Of a stretch of 64,000 nt of DNA, positions 12,001 through 17,226 are shown piece by piece (position 1 is the first letter of the stretch; the number at the start of each line of letters is the position of its first letter). Position numbers and translations under genes: made by a program. The notes beneath the pieces are model-generated. The model saw only the letters and a list, made by a program, of their open reading frames with translations, had not been told where the DNA came from and searched no databases. Source of the DNA: an uncultured Bacteroidota bacterium (GTDB taxonomy: Bacteria; Bacteroidota; Bacteroidia; Flavobacteriales; Flavobacteriaceae); the NCBI GenBank assembly GCA_902582405.1, contig CACHSA010000005.1:1-64000 (forward strand), given 5' to 3'.

Positions 12001-12068
12001 CTAAAGGTTTACTTTTAGATGGTGAAACAGAAATTGAAAAAAGTGGAACATTTATTTTAATAAAATGA
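1..12068 (+). CDS. Giant T9SS-secreted adhesin (Ig-like, SprB-like, PKD and gliding-motility C-terminal domains), 5' partial
   Basis: The frame is open from position 3 without any stop, so the gene begins left of the window; about 4,021 residues are visible and no signal peptide can be judged. The GTG at 189 is internal. Order seen: Ig-like domains with FYRR/FRRV motifs (about 1-2200), tandem PKD-like modules of about 100-115 residues with GGGA and ISGxP-type motifs (about 2220-7712), SprB-like repeats with C-x-G-x-x-x-G-x-I patterns (about 7720-11210), a PKD domain with GDNTTPE (about 11520-11765), then the CHU_C/type B sorting domain starting PNVFTPN. Five insertion modules interrupt these domains. 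Proteins of this type are exported by the type IX system and act in surface adhesion or gliding; which one applies here is inference. The stop overlaps the start of a PorP/SprF gene by 4 bases. GC is visibly higher than in neighbouring genes, fitting its Ser/Thr/Gly/Ala-rich product. Confidence 0.93.
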   Translation, partial: KQCEEYSNIIQIAIQDPPLTGLQVGAISAPDTVSICSGQLVTFNATGGGQSFQFYIDDNPVGVRSDSSSLSSSTLIDGSRVKVKSWTTNTATGGGCSSFSPEILISTSLDPTISLTSDAYSLTSTNSIFCEGDSITFTASSTSAIATYTFSVGGITYQNSSTNIFRPANLTPPILIPNGSNVVVIASTALGCTSSATILMTENVVSAGSIDTVSPTICYGEEASAIFNVVEANVSGVLEYAWEASIDNGATFTPYPSSSNTHTLVDPGNLYQTTLFRRSAKSTIATLTSCTEYSNTITITVLPQVVGGTITPTTLTICSGEVPPQLSVVSGTIGPGVSYNWEISSDGVLFTSISTATGQNYSPSALNSTTFYRRVTTAGSGAASTCIAESTIVEIKVFDLDAGALDPSLNMAYCYGVDPPTIVSSITGGVPDDATTSMGTLTYQWEISTNGSAWTEIASATNVDYDPPSLTQTTWFRRVAKASNSASEFCEDTTDPVRIEILPSLNEGFILDDQVICQIVGGAGLPSDLLLNGAQALTNSVTFQWQRSVDQLNWYDIQGQRSAALAFNLGDAWLPSSSDPATYYRGIITYVGDPQPQAVEQTMIEIVDTGGFVGGKLYSIVVNGNRYDVTSNATNTSDSIGNYFASYISSTDPTVNASYNSVSNILTLKSILPGNFNIAASTGLPSPTVAVIIEKVNPEVNLRILVSGNTGGRLPNVLMESCQVYTEVVAIEVLPPPSITQVSGDTSPQIKCVGSAIDPVTFTFGGGATGVEVRDLDPGLNISAPGGVVTNPFAGLNNWYEIGGTSTFTISGNVSGDTTFTIVTRGSSCPETSLPYSIVVEPDPETPDFIRMGQNSAGYEILESAPGSGIWYNNTVCQDNLPAPTTPDIEFYACYENDALTRVFNNLEWDWSPFEAGSIINNNHQETSIKILQNPSGPTTGVSYQITVTIGGVSSLYSDTTETGLETIDQLGLRIATLANANPGIDAIYNDSTNDIVLESIQKNTAFTVQVSPTGLAQALRLQAPSTVQIVRSATMDWTPSFSGTATIRVRSIGCDDQRSGWHEVEVSVVPQAIVTPTLAPLLSPVAPNFQICGGTFTGDLPECQIQATDEPVQFFTASDNGDLPNDFGSLEWRIHDVFPGLGSSVSSPGIIDVNRGIITWNVGWYGSFDLEVRPVTCEFGADENDWITRTIVIGPTDGPITSITPSGALPECPIPDAGFSTTLITGGESVRWFVNSPIGLTTDTSYLTSATFYELTPTNSSSSAVELNFRPGFSGNIIISAEPVPCPGDRVNYVINVPESPQINLTSGFNSNNISVCNGSAINTITYDIIGAANLVLAKNLPSGVLPMLDITSQVSTITLITVSPTIVGRTYTLIIDNKRFDFLTNAAVANAADHIGNGLAAKLNSETNDFVATYAGGNLVLTPGPTGTPGNSFIIGTEVPVNSSVNIGAPVTQPLSKTFSIYGTPSIVGTGVFTYTVETQAPTPGCETAVSTGTITVEESASISFVGPAGKDPNAPGTTICNGEDYNGANALIYEFTNAAGLQINPSTPLPGGLSFGLQGGFFNRYAITGSLNSPTLVQTTLGVEIQTFGGQCAEASYVVSFTLIPTPEATLTSSASLGTDRTVCTSETLIPIRFEIANPAFTLSEAATSTFPPGIEGTSYAQKQMNRLSIIQVGPSNQTQFGDTFTVTINGTPYTAATGTAQMATGTANRNQLHSEFSAFLSAQLSPTYTVSSTVFPFIEIEATNPGVGFTLSATSSSSLGFGTTERVTAPAYYEIAGTASSAASGTYIYSLISVGAAGCTGDGVASGTITVNPSTSASYFSGAGQNPTFCDTGVSSSSIFRTTGSPIAISVVTPTTPNWITASLNAAANEVTINFNPPTLGVTVTTSYNYEFNLIGNNFGCTTTPSPLSGTVSISPTDKITLLTGNDSQIVCVNNTPTPTFAFTTIEYELGGGANAVGTITYSQDGAPAQSGLPPGFGYSLTASNTIRIQGAADPAAANLASSTTRYEYRIETSPGACETAIATGTIEVRTAPTLALVSSPTSSSQNICDDTDLETIIYEFGGGAKGVNFTWTGSNTLFGKGVTAIASGSNQFRIFGKPTVNVTETRTYNYQIETVGSDCTPEIVLTGSLIINPTDSITLISAANTASQSVCYNDTDNASNTIALPIEDVIYEIGGGAIGKSLTVTYSANGGPSINNLPTGLGISVTGTQVLISGSIVASTTFTTPTVQYKYQIVTGGSCVSSTITGNFTVHSPPILNLTSAATTTNQVGVFALCTNLESIADITYEYFGGATDVVLEWTAGTLTGVNGAITPGTNQFVISGDPSVNITSTTNYPFEVKTNGSACAPEVVLTGTIQVKPLETITLASDPATENQTICAGTGTNTLDPIIYNFGQGANSAVVSFTPNLPGVGITSMSSTQVIIGGIASAAAQASTTILTYNYEITTSGCGPATDSGVITVLPTPVMQLYAGNPNQPSVCNNDPISEIDYIFNTQSNASYSISWDVTPTGITPILVSAAGGTNNVVRIQGTPSVNVSVTTTYNYVLTLSGTCDPDVVETGSIQVDPGPDIDEDYIQNFLVKDVECYNDNTGSIVLGDTSSPDFLNAIKNIKLGTVQISEINFGGGALTHTDILRVTINGTEYIGRGGEVLLGVPQVYTQAQVINNFMTAINNDPSQSDLSVSQTGFGLRLVGEVEGVSFTFSANTSDTNAITNTVTTTQVAQAYTPVVTWYYPDSTVVPANNIYNLYSGSYALNVTVGGCTTSATFFVDQPDELSFEVDFCGGVTGAISVQASGGIAPYTYTVEYDGTRLPGASGIKVSNGQVNFTGLTPGRLYVVEVSDSSSCTYGLTRAVRIPTALDYDPAVVEKTNSYCVTGTIGNGSIVTTPLDGAGNQLNAFSGGSGVYTYRWVRSDTGSTVVYGVGANLYNIAPGDYYVTVTDAILGCEYPPQLIVLGGYNPVRLNGVETANFENLRGANPATSTATADYQFTLNCNGGSDGAFDLFATGGSGNLDITSLSPVGLVPAGSGAAVSLSNVTAGDYVFQVTDLSPPLDPNGNPQSACTDIITVRVVEPNPLSLTLIDSHNPLCPDDLVIGGRLEFGVSGGNALALPYTINLNGGVLSANSGASSKVIFSNINISNPLQRSISSAEIVDNFGCSQQVTFTYEFPEVYTYTVDVDSKDIDCSANTSGEVTFTVNPSDVAGDLSSGNPAQLYIKANGRPYEYYETLNTNGPITVTNITQADTYQYIISVNNTTTCEIANGTFTIEEKNNEQLVLDIEVIQAGCGNSESQISLNITNAIPPLEIRWYENQNITTSAVYSSTASGTTVQTATSTTQSWVEITAQRGNAVVTGLPTGIYKAIATDGRVSTCDGNEFITRNIVIAESSLSVSGFRTTDNIPSVAEGVCKNYPEPSGSIDWLSTSGGYTNDIFFSISSSVRRTTAYNGFNISLIGPDGSNVDLSGNSNIFGLPTQPSLQRPGYTYRFRNLPSGEYTLTITENVTGTLVPCQEVFYFTIEEFLPIQYDGETIFETDICTGAVDGGITASAIGGVPYIVDGVPTYEFEWTYTPTDPSANTQVFYGAKVDPAYPGTYCLRIIDQNAHSYCSCDAAEANKVTIEVEDIVEPIVVEGTLADPSNVGNYLKSLPPDCTSGGLNGKIGIQVSGGQLPRSINWYLEDPRYLNDPANPGYRPLTEFDNRTSLDDLLPGNYKVIISSQSLTGCANTTNYTYYEEIIQVSPNRELYIMSGPFVDEDLCVGQQGRLTIDIFDNNEGNLSFYYNDILIPSSDVVRLSDRSWSVAIVNAIETADFRIVNEEGCWITTEVNRGIGEPNFDYTSPNYEASSVILAREEVTFKNTSTDPYVKSEWIFGDNTTPEIVPTLVDSVITVRHTYGISGTYFATLRIYNDIECSEEITIPISVGKGYNIMVPNVFTPNKDLVNDYFRPLFSGFSNMTFTVYDFRGNVIYNEYKEEGDINNIKGFSIDGWDGNFAPYSPYYIYTAKGLLLDGETEIEKSGTFILIK
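1842..2070 (+). repeat. Insertion module, copy A (in giant adhesin)
   Basis: The encoded stretch begins GKLYSIVVNGNRYDV and ends near NFNIAASTG. The pattern is a beta-like start with an NG turn, a helix-like I-x-x-x-F/L stretch, then a strand containing LTL and a final F-x-I strand. It lies after an Ig-like domain region ending in YYRGIITYV, and the cysteine strand ESCQVYTEVV follows it. Boundaries are approximate. Confidence 0.6.
2823..3050 (+). repeat. Insertion module, copy B (in giant adhesin)
   Basis: The encoded stretch begins GVSYQITVTIGG and ends near AFTVQVSPTG, matching copy A in the order of its hydrophobic positions (ITV strand, IDQLGLRIATL helix-like stretch, IVLES strand, FTV strand). 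It separates WDWSP from MDWTPSFSGTATI, which look like halves of one host domain. Boundaries are approximate. Confidence 0.6.
4110..4326 (+). repeat. Insertion module, copy C (in giant adhesin)
   Basis: The encoded stretch begins GRTYTLIIDNKRFDF and ends near NSFIIGTE, with the helix-like part HIGNGLAAKL and the strand LVLTPG. It sits in a PKD-like module between LPSGVLP and FSIYGTPS, elements that are only a short linker apart in uninterrupted modules. Boundaries are approximate. Confidence 0.65.
5055..5280 (+). repeat. Insertion module, copy D (in giant adhesin)
   Basis: The encoded stretch begins GDTFTVTINGTPYTA and ends near GFTLSATS, with the helix-like part LHSEFSAFLS. It occupies the same host position as copy C, between FPPGIEG and YYEIAGTAS. 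Boundaries are approximate. Confidence 0.65.
5766..7712 (+). repeat. Six tandem PKD-like modules alternating between two subtypes
   Basis: Six modules of about 100-118 residues start near 5766, 6117, 6423, 6783, 7098 and 7407. Each opens with a (I/L)(T/A)L-type strand, has a cysteine about 15 residues in, then usually a GGGA/GGA or similar element, and closes with YxYxxxT...C...G-x-(I/L)-x-V. Modules 2, 4 and 6 end in C-x-P-(E/D)-(I/V)-V-x-T-G and carry (K/D/T)P(T/S)VN; modules 1, 3 and 5 end in other ways and carry an Ala/Ser-rich loop instead. The alternation suggests growth by duplication of a two-module unit. Confidence 0.65.
7896..8130 (+). repeat. Insertion module, copy E (in giant adhesin)
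   Basis: The encoded stretch begins TDILRVTINGTEYIG and ends near VSFTFSAN, with the helix-like part VINNFMTAINN. It interrupts a SprB-like repeat between its opening (CYNDNTGSIVLG) and the TWYYPDS strand that normally follows soon after. Boundaries are approximate. Confidence 0.65.
11769..12065 (+). other. CHU_C / type B sorting domain of the giant adhesin
   Basis: The last 99 codons or so encode the gliding motility-associated C-terminal domain: VPNVFTPNKD, then FRPLF, a YDFRGNVIY strand, GWDG, YYIYTAKG and a final GTFILIK. In known family members this domain directs export by the type IX secretion system and is associated with PorP/SprF-type partners. Confidence 0.9.
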
Positions 12069-13090
12069 GAAAGCTCAGTCAAATCAAGTACTCTTTGTTT
12101 ATTTTTATATTATACTTAAATGTATTTTACATCAACGGTCAAGAAGATTATATTGTTAACCACTCAAGATTTATGCAAAAAACAAATCCAAGTTACTTCG
12201 GATTTAATAGCTTAAATAAAGTTGGAGTTTTATATAATCAGATGAAGTTAAACGAATTTGATAAAATGGATAATAAATATGTATTTGGTGCAATTTCGTT
12301 TGATAATTTAGATTTTAGCATAGGTTTAGATGTTAATTCATTTAAAATCCAAAATACAGGATTAACTATTAATCTCGCAAACCTAACATATGTTTATAAA
12401 TTACAATTCGATAATGATCTCTTTTTTCTTCCTGCTGTTTCATTAGGTTTTGGAAGTTCAGCAGTGAACCCAGGGAATCTAATTTTCGAAGACCAGTTAA
12501 ATACAACTACAGGATTTATTAATACAGAGTCAATTGATAGGCTTGCACCTGTAATAAGTAATGTAAACTATCTTGACCTGGGGGCATCATTTATGTTGCA
12601 TTCTGAGAAATTTATGGCAGGATTAACATTAAAACACTTAAATAAGCCGAATACATCATTTAATAAAGAAATCCCTTTTGAAAAACCAATTCAACTATCA
12701 GTTCAAGGTGCATATGAATTTGATATCAATCCATATGAAAGAAGATATTTGCCTAGGTATTCTTATCTTTTCGCTTATGGGTCATTTACAAAATTTGGGG
12801 ATTCTGTTTTAATTTATTTATCTCAAGATTTTCAGTTAGGTGAGTTTTCTTTAGGGCTTAGCCAGCAAGCTTCGTCTTTAAACACTTTTGCTCTTAATAA
12901 TATTGGGGTTTCTATTGGTCTAGCTGTTGAGAATTTTGATTTTGGAATTTTATATAATTTTCCCTTCCAATCTCCAGGAGCAGTTTTTTCACCTAGTATT
13001 TTTGAACTTTTTGTCACATTCGACTTCAGTATATATAGAAGAAACAGAAGGGGTCAATATAATAGATTACAAACTGATAATTACTTTTAG
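12065..13090 (+). CDS. PorP/SprF family type IX secretion membrane protein
   Basis: This 341-residue protein has a signal peptide (residues 1-25, hydrophobic core followed by YING, probable cleavage before Q26). It then shows the family opening with HSRFMQKTNPSYFGF and alternating polar/aromatic segments fitting an outer-membrane beta-barrel. PorP/SprF proteins are associated with the T9SS; SprF in Flavobacterium johnsoniae is needed for surface delivery of SprB. The ATG overlaps the stop of the giant adhesin gene (ATGA), implying coupled translation and a dedicated partner. It ends 6 bases from the convergent acyl-CoA dehydrogenase gene. The family call is firm; the pairing is inferred from position. 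Confidence 0.9.
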   Translation: MRKLSQIKYSLFIFILYLNVFYINGQEDYIVNHSRFMQKTNPSYFGFNSLNKVGVLYNQMKLNEFDKMDNKYVFGAISFDNLDFSIGLDVNSFKIQNTGLTINLANLTYVYKLQFDNDLFFLPAVSLGFGSSAVNPGNLIFEDQLNTTTGFINTESIDRLAPVISNVNYLDLGASFMLHSEKFMAGLTLKHLNKPNTSFNKEIPFEKPIQLSVQGAYEFDINPYERRYLPRYSYLFAYGSFTKFGDSVLIYLSQDFQLGEFSLGLSQQASSLNTFALNNIGVSIGLAVENFDFGILYNFPFQSPGAVFSPSIFELFVTFDFSIYRRNRRGQYNRLQTDNYF

Positions 13091-13096
13091 ATAATA

Positions 13097-14905
13097 TTAA
13101 AATGGATATTCATTTTTTAGTATTGCATTTTTTGCAATAACTCTTCTTAATTGAATCACATCTGGGTTATCTTTGTAAGACAAAAGCTTATTAACTGTTT
13201 CTATCATATCTTTGTGTTCTCCTTCTTTTGTTATGTTTAAGACTACTTCTTTAAATGATGTAATTGCCCTCTGAGCAGACTCATATGTGTAGAGTTTAAC
13301 AAGACTTTCTCTAACATTTATTTCATCGGTTCCATAGTTCTTTAAGTTTTTAGAAACTCTCAAGTAAATTGATTCAGCAAGATAGATGTCATTGAGAATA
13401 TCTGCCATATTCATAAGTACCTGTTGCTGATATTCTAGCTTTGTGCCATATTTTTGAAAACTTAAATTTATTAATATAAGAAATACCTTTTTCAAATTTC
13501 TAATTAAATGCTGCTCTTGACCTAGATTATTTTCATGAGATGAATTAAAGTCATATAAATTGATATTTTTTTTAATTTGGCTTAAAATTTCAGTAGAATG
13601 TGTAATTAAATCTATTTCTCCTTTTGATGCTTTTTTTAAAAGCATTCCAATAGAAAGCATCTTATTAATTTCGTTTGTACCTTCATAAATTCTCGCGATT
13701 CTAGAATCTCTCCATGCCATTTCCATAGGTGAATCACAAGAGTATCCCATTCCGCCAAAAATTTGAATTCCATGATCTGCGCAATTTTGACCGTTATCAG
13801 AACCAGCCACCTTCAATATAGAACATTCTACAGCAAAATCTTCGAAACCCTTCAATTCAGATTCTTGAGATGAACTTCCACTACTTTTAAGCTCATTGAT
13901 TCTGTTTTCAATATCGTTTGCAGCTCTATAAGTAGCTGATTCAGTTGCAAAGCAATAAGTTGCCATTGTAGCTATTTTGCTTTGAATAGCACCAAAGCTT
14001 GAGATAGGAGACTTAAATTGTATCCTTTGGTTTGCATATTGAACTGCCAGCGTGGTTACATGTCTTTGTCCTTCAATTGTTGCTGCAGCGAGCTTGATTC
14101 TGCCAACATTTAATGAATTAATTGCTATTTTAAACCCTTCGCCTCTTTCACCAAGCATATTTTGGATTGGAATTTTGGTTTCATTAAAGAAAACCTGTCT
14201 AGTTGAAGACGCCCTTATACCTAACTTTTCTTCTTCTTCACCTAAAGTAATACCATTTGTTAAATCAACTGGAACTATAAATGCGGTAATATTTTTATCG
14301 TCTCCTATTCTTGCAAAAACGATAAAAAGATCAGCAAACCCCGCATTTGATATCCATATTTTTTGACCAGATATTAGATAATACTTTTTGTCATTAGACA
14401 ATTTAGCTACTGTTTTCCCTGAATTAGCATCAGAGCCAGCACCAGGTTCAGTCAAACAATATGAACCAAACCATTCTCCCGATGCTAATTTTGGGACATA
14501 TTTTGATTTCTGTTCTTCGTTTCCATACAAAACTATTGGCATTGTTCCAATGCCGGTATGAGCGCCAAATGCTGTCGAGAAAGATCCGTTAGCACCAGAT
14601 ATATACTCACATACGAGCATTGTAGAAGTAAAAGACATACCCATTCCACCATATTCTTCTGGAACCCCTACACTTAAAAATCCCAGCTCACCTGCTTTTT
14701 GCATAACTTCTTTGGTATATTCGTAATCTTTATTTTCAAATCTTGATCTTTCTGCAATTATTTCTCTGTCTACAAAATCTTTGACTGAATCTCTCATTAA
14801 GATTTGTTCTTCACTAAAATCCTCAGGTGTAAAAATTTTTTCAGGAATCAATTCTTTCACAATAAATTCAGCTCCTTTGATCGAGTTTTGAGATACTGTT
14901 TTCAT
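13097..14905 (-). CDS. Acyl-CoA dehydrogenase
   Basis: This FAD-dependent enzyme would carry out the first oxidation of fatty acyl-CoA in beta-oxidation. At 602 residues it is longer than the classic family of about 380 residues, having a C-terminal helical extension like very-long-chain types. Visible motifs are GVPEEYGGMGMSF (about 80-92), CLTEPGAGSDANSGKT (about 150-166), KIWISNAGFADLFIVFARI (about 181-199), GMGYSCDSPMEMAWRD (about 385-400) and RIYEGTNEINK, whose Glu is the likely catalytic base. It starts 4 bases after the MarR stop, so the two are co-transcribed and probably under that regulator. The preferred acyl chain length cannot be read from the sequence. Confidence 0.93.
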   Translation of the reverse strand: MKTVSQNSIKGAEFIVKELIPEKIFTPEDFSEEQILMRDSVKDFVDREIIAERSRFENKDYEYTKEVMQKAGELGFLSVGVPEEYGGMGMSFTSTMLVCEYISGANGSFSTAFGAHTGIGTMPIVLYGNEEQKSKYVPKLASGEWFGSYCLTEPGAGSDANSGKTVAKLSNDKKYYLISGQKIWISNAGFADLFIVFARIGDDKNITAFIVPVDLTNGITLGEEEEKLGIRASSTRQVFFNETKIPIQNMLGERGEGFKIAINSLNVGRIKLAAATIEGQRHVTTLAVQYANQRIQFKSPISSFGAIQSKIATMATYCFATESATYRAANDIENRINELKSSGSSSQESELKGFEDFAVECSILKVAGSDNGQNCADHGIQIFGGMGYSCDSPMEMAWRDSRIARIYEGTNEINKMLSIGMLLKKASKGEIDLITHSTEILSQIKKNINLYDFNSSHENNLGQEQHLIRNLKKVFLILINLSFQKYGTKLEYQQQVLMNMADILNDIYLAESIYLRVSKNLKNYGTDEINVRESLVKLYTYESAQRAITSFKEVVLNITKEGEHKDMIETVNKLLSYKDNPDVIQLRRVIAKNAILKNEYPF

Positions 14906-14909
14906 AATT

Positions 14910-15347
14910 TTAAAAATAGTTTATGGCTTGTTCTTCTTCAATTTGATTTTTTATGGCTGCTATAACTTCATAAAAATTATCTATTTTTTTCTTGTCAATT
15001 TTTTTTTCTAGACCGCTATTGAATTCCAAAACAATCTTTTTTGAAAGATCTCTTTTTTGTTTCCCTTTTTTGGTTAAAAAGATCAATACACCTCTACCAT
15101 CTTCAGGGTTAGGTTTTCTTGATATAAGTTCTCTCTCCTCCATTGTGTTAAGTAGTCTTGATAAACTTGTACTTTCCATACCCATTTTGGGCCCTAGAGT
15201 TGTTGATGGGGTTCCTTCAGCATCAATGCTTAATAAAGTAAATGCCATAGTCATCGTTCCACCATATTTTAGTGCCTTCTCATTGTACATGTTTGTTATT
15301 TGCTGCCATGTTGTTCTTAACGCGAACTCTATAGTCTCTTTTTTCAA
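14910..15347 (-). CDS. MarR-family transcriptional regulator (TTG start)
   Basis: This 145-residue winged-helix regulator has a recognition-helix region at GPKMGMESTSLSRLLNTMEE (about residues 58-77) and a wing at NPEDGRGVLIFLT. The first codon must be TTG: an in-frame stop lies at 15357-15359 and the next ATG would remove about 20 N-terminal residues, including conserved FALRTTWQ. MarR proteins of this type in Bacteroidota usually precede fatty-acid oxidation genes. Here it lies directly before the acyl-CoA dehydrogenase gene and 80 bases after the acyl-CoA ligase gene on the same strand. A role as a fatty-acid-responsive repressor is inference. Confidence 0.88.
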   Translation of the reverse strand: MKKETIEFALRTTWQQITNMYNEKALKYGGTMTMAFTLLSIDAEGTPSTTLGPKMGMESTSLSRLLNTMEERELISRKPNPEDGRGVLIFLTKKGKQKRDLSKKIVLEFNSGLEKKIDKKKIDNFYEVIAAIKNQIEEEQAINYF

Positions 15348-15427
15348 AAAAATTTTTTAATAAATATAGTAAAAATATTATGCAAGAATATTATTCTTGA
15401 ATAATTAATCTATAAAAATTATAAATC

Positions 15428-17191
15428 TTATTTGTAAATCTTTTCTTTTAAATGGAAGAATTTTTCAATAATTGATTTTCTTTTTATTTTCATGGTTGGT
15501 GTTAATAAACCATTTTCTATTGACCAGATTTCAGGAGTAAGTTCAAACTTTTTAATTTTTTCCCAATCACCAAATTGTTCATTGATTTTGTTTATTTCCA
15601 GATTAATCTTAGTTAATAATTCGTTGTTTGAACAAATTTTATTTAAATCATCAGAAAACTGAAATTCATTTTTTAAAAACCAATTTTTTACGTAAATGAA
15701 ATCTGGTTGAATTAGTGCGCTAGGCATTTTTTCCCCTTCACCAATAACCATTACTTGCTCTATAAAAGGTGATCTTTTCATTTTATTTTCAATAACTTGA
15801 GGAGCTATATATTTACCACCAGAAGTTTTAAAAAGTTGTTTTTTTCTATCTGTTATTTTTAGGAATCCGTCTTTGTCAATTTCTCCTAAATCGCCTGTAT
15901 GAAGAAAGCCATTTTTTATTGTTTTTCTAGTTAACTTTAAATCTTTGAAATATCCCTTCATTACGTTTGGTCCTTTACATAAAATCTCTCCATCTTTTGC
16001 AATTTTTACTTCTATGCCCTCAATTATTTTTCCTACGTACCCAAATTTTGTACCTCCCTTTTTAGCTTCACTAATAGATATTACTGGTGATGATTCAGTA
16101 AGCCCGTAGCCTTCAATAATTTGGATTCCTGCTGCTGTGAAAATTTTTGCAAGACGTGGTTGAAGAGGAGCACTCCCAGAACAAATTAATTCAAGCTTTC
16201 CCCCCAAGGCACTTTTCCACTTTGAGAAAACTAAAAATCTAGCTATTTTAAGTTTAAAGTTGTAAAAAACCTTGTTTTGTTTCTCAATATTAAATCGATC
16301 AGCAATTGAAATAGACCATCTATATAAACTTTTTTTTATTCCTTTGAGTTCTTCAGCTTTACTTTCTATTTTATCAAATATTTTTTCAATTAGTCTTGGA
16401 ACTGCTGTCATATAAAAAGGTTTTACTTCACTTAGATTTTCTGAAATAGTTTCTAATGATTCTGCAAAATAAATTTCAACTCTACTGTAATAATACATGT
16501 AGATGATTATTCTCTCAAAAATATGACATAAGGGTAAAAAACTAAGTGCCTTATTTTTGTTTTCCATAGGAGGTAATCTTTTAGATGCCGATAAGATATT
16601 TGAAACTATATTTTTATGGGTAAGCATTACTCCTTTTGGTATTCCAGTAGTTCCAGATGTATATATTATGGTAGCTAAATCATCAGGTACAACATTCTTC
16701 ATTCTAAAATTCAGTTCATTATCTATGAATTTGTTGTCATTTTCAAATAACAGATTCCAATTTGAACAATTTTCAAATTCCTCGAATGAATAAATTTTTT
16801 CCAATCTGGTTTTCTTTATTATTTGATTAACCTTATCAAATATATCTTTGTCAGAAACGAAGCATATTTTACTTTCAGAATGATTTAAAACATATTGAAA
16901 TTCATTTTTCGAAATTGTTGGATATATAGGCACTGTTACTGCTCCAATTTGTAAAACTGAATTGTCAATTATACACCATTCAGTTCTGTTTTGAGTGGAG
17001 ATTAAAGCTATTTTGTCTCCTTTTTTTATACCAATCTCAATTAATTTTCTTGATATTATCTGAACTTTTTCATAAAAATCATTGGTGCTCAAGGACTCCC
17101 ATTCGCCATTATATTTTGTGTTTATTGATTTATTAAGTGGATTTTCTAACTGATACTTTAAAAAATCAAAGAGTCGTTTTGGTTTTTTCAC
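15428..17191 (-). CDS. Long-chain fatty-acid--CoA ligase (AMP-forming; GTG start)
   Basis: This 587-residue member of the ANL superfamily activates fatty acids with ATP and CoA. The phosphate-binding motif TIIYTSGTTGIPKGVMLTHK lies near residues 174-193, the A5 motif GYGLTESSP near 360, and the hinge HTGDLGEIDKDGFLKITDRK near 432-451. The length and order fit the FadD15/long-chain branch. The start is GTG at 17191; the upstream in-frame stop is at 17216-17218 with no ATG between. Downstream on the same strand are MarR and acyl-CoA dehydrogenase, so the product probably feeds that pathway. Substrate chain length is not determined. Confidence 0.92.
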   Translation of the reverse strand: MKKPKRLFDFLKYQLENPLNKSINTKYNGEWESLSTNDFYEKVQIISRKLIEIGIKKGDKIALISTQNRTEWCIIDNSVLQIGAVTVPIYPTISKNEFQYVLNHSESKICFVSDKDIFDKVNQIIKKTRLEKIYSFEEFENCSNWNLLFENDNKFIDNELNFRMKNVVPDDLATIIYTSGTTGIPKGVMLTHKNIVSNILSASKRLPPMENKNKALSFLPLCHIFERIIIYMYYYSRVEIYFAESLETISENLSEVKPFYMTAVPRLIEKIFDKIESKAEELKGIKKSLYRWSISIADRFNIEKQNKVFYNFKLKIARFLVFSKWKSALGGKLELICSGSAPLQPRLAKIFTAAGIQIIEGYGLTESSPVISISEAKKGGTKFGYVGKIIEGIEVKIAKDGEILCKGPNVMKGYFKDLKLTRKTIKNGFLHTGDLGEIDKDGFLKITDRKKQLFKTSGGKYIAPQVIENKMKRSPFIEQVMVIGEGEKMPSALIQPDFIYVKNWFLKNEFQFSDDLNKICSNNELLTKINLEINKINEQFGDWEKIKKFELTPEIWSIENGLLTPTMKIKRKSIIEKFFHLKEKIYK

Positions 17192-17226
17192 AATACAATT
17201 TAAAAATATTAATTTTTAAATTAAGT

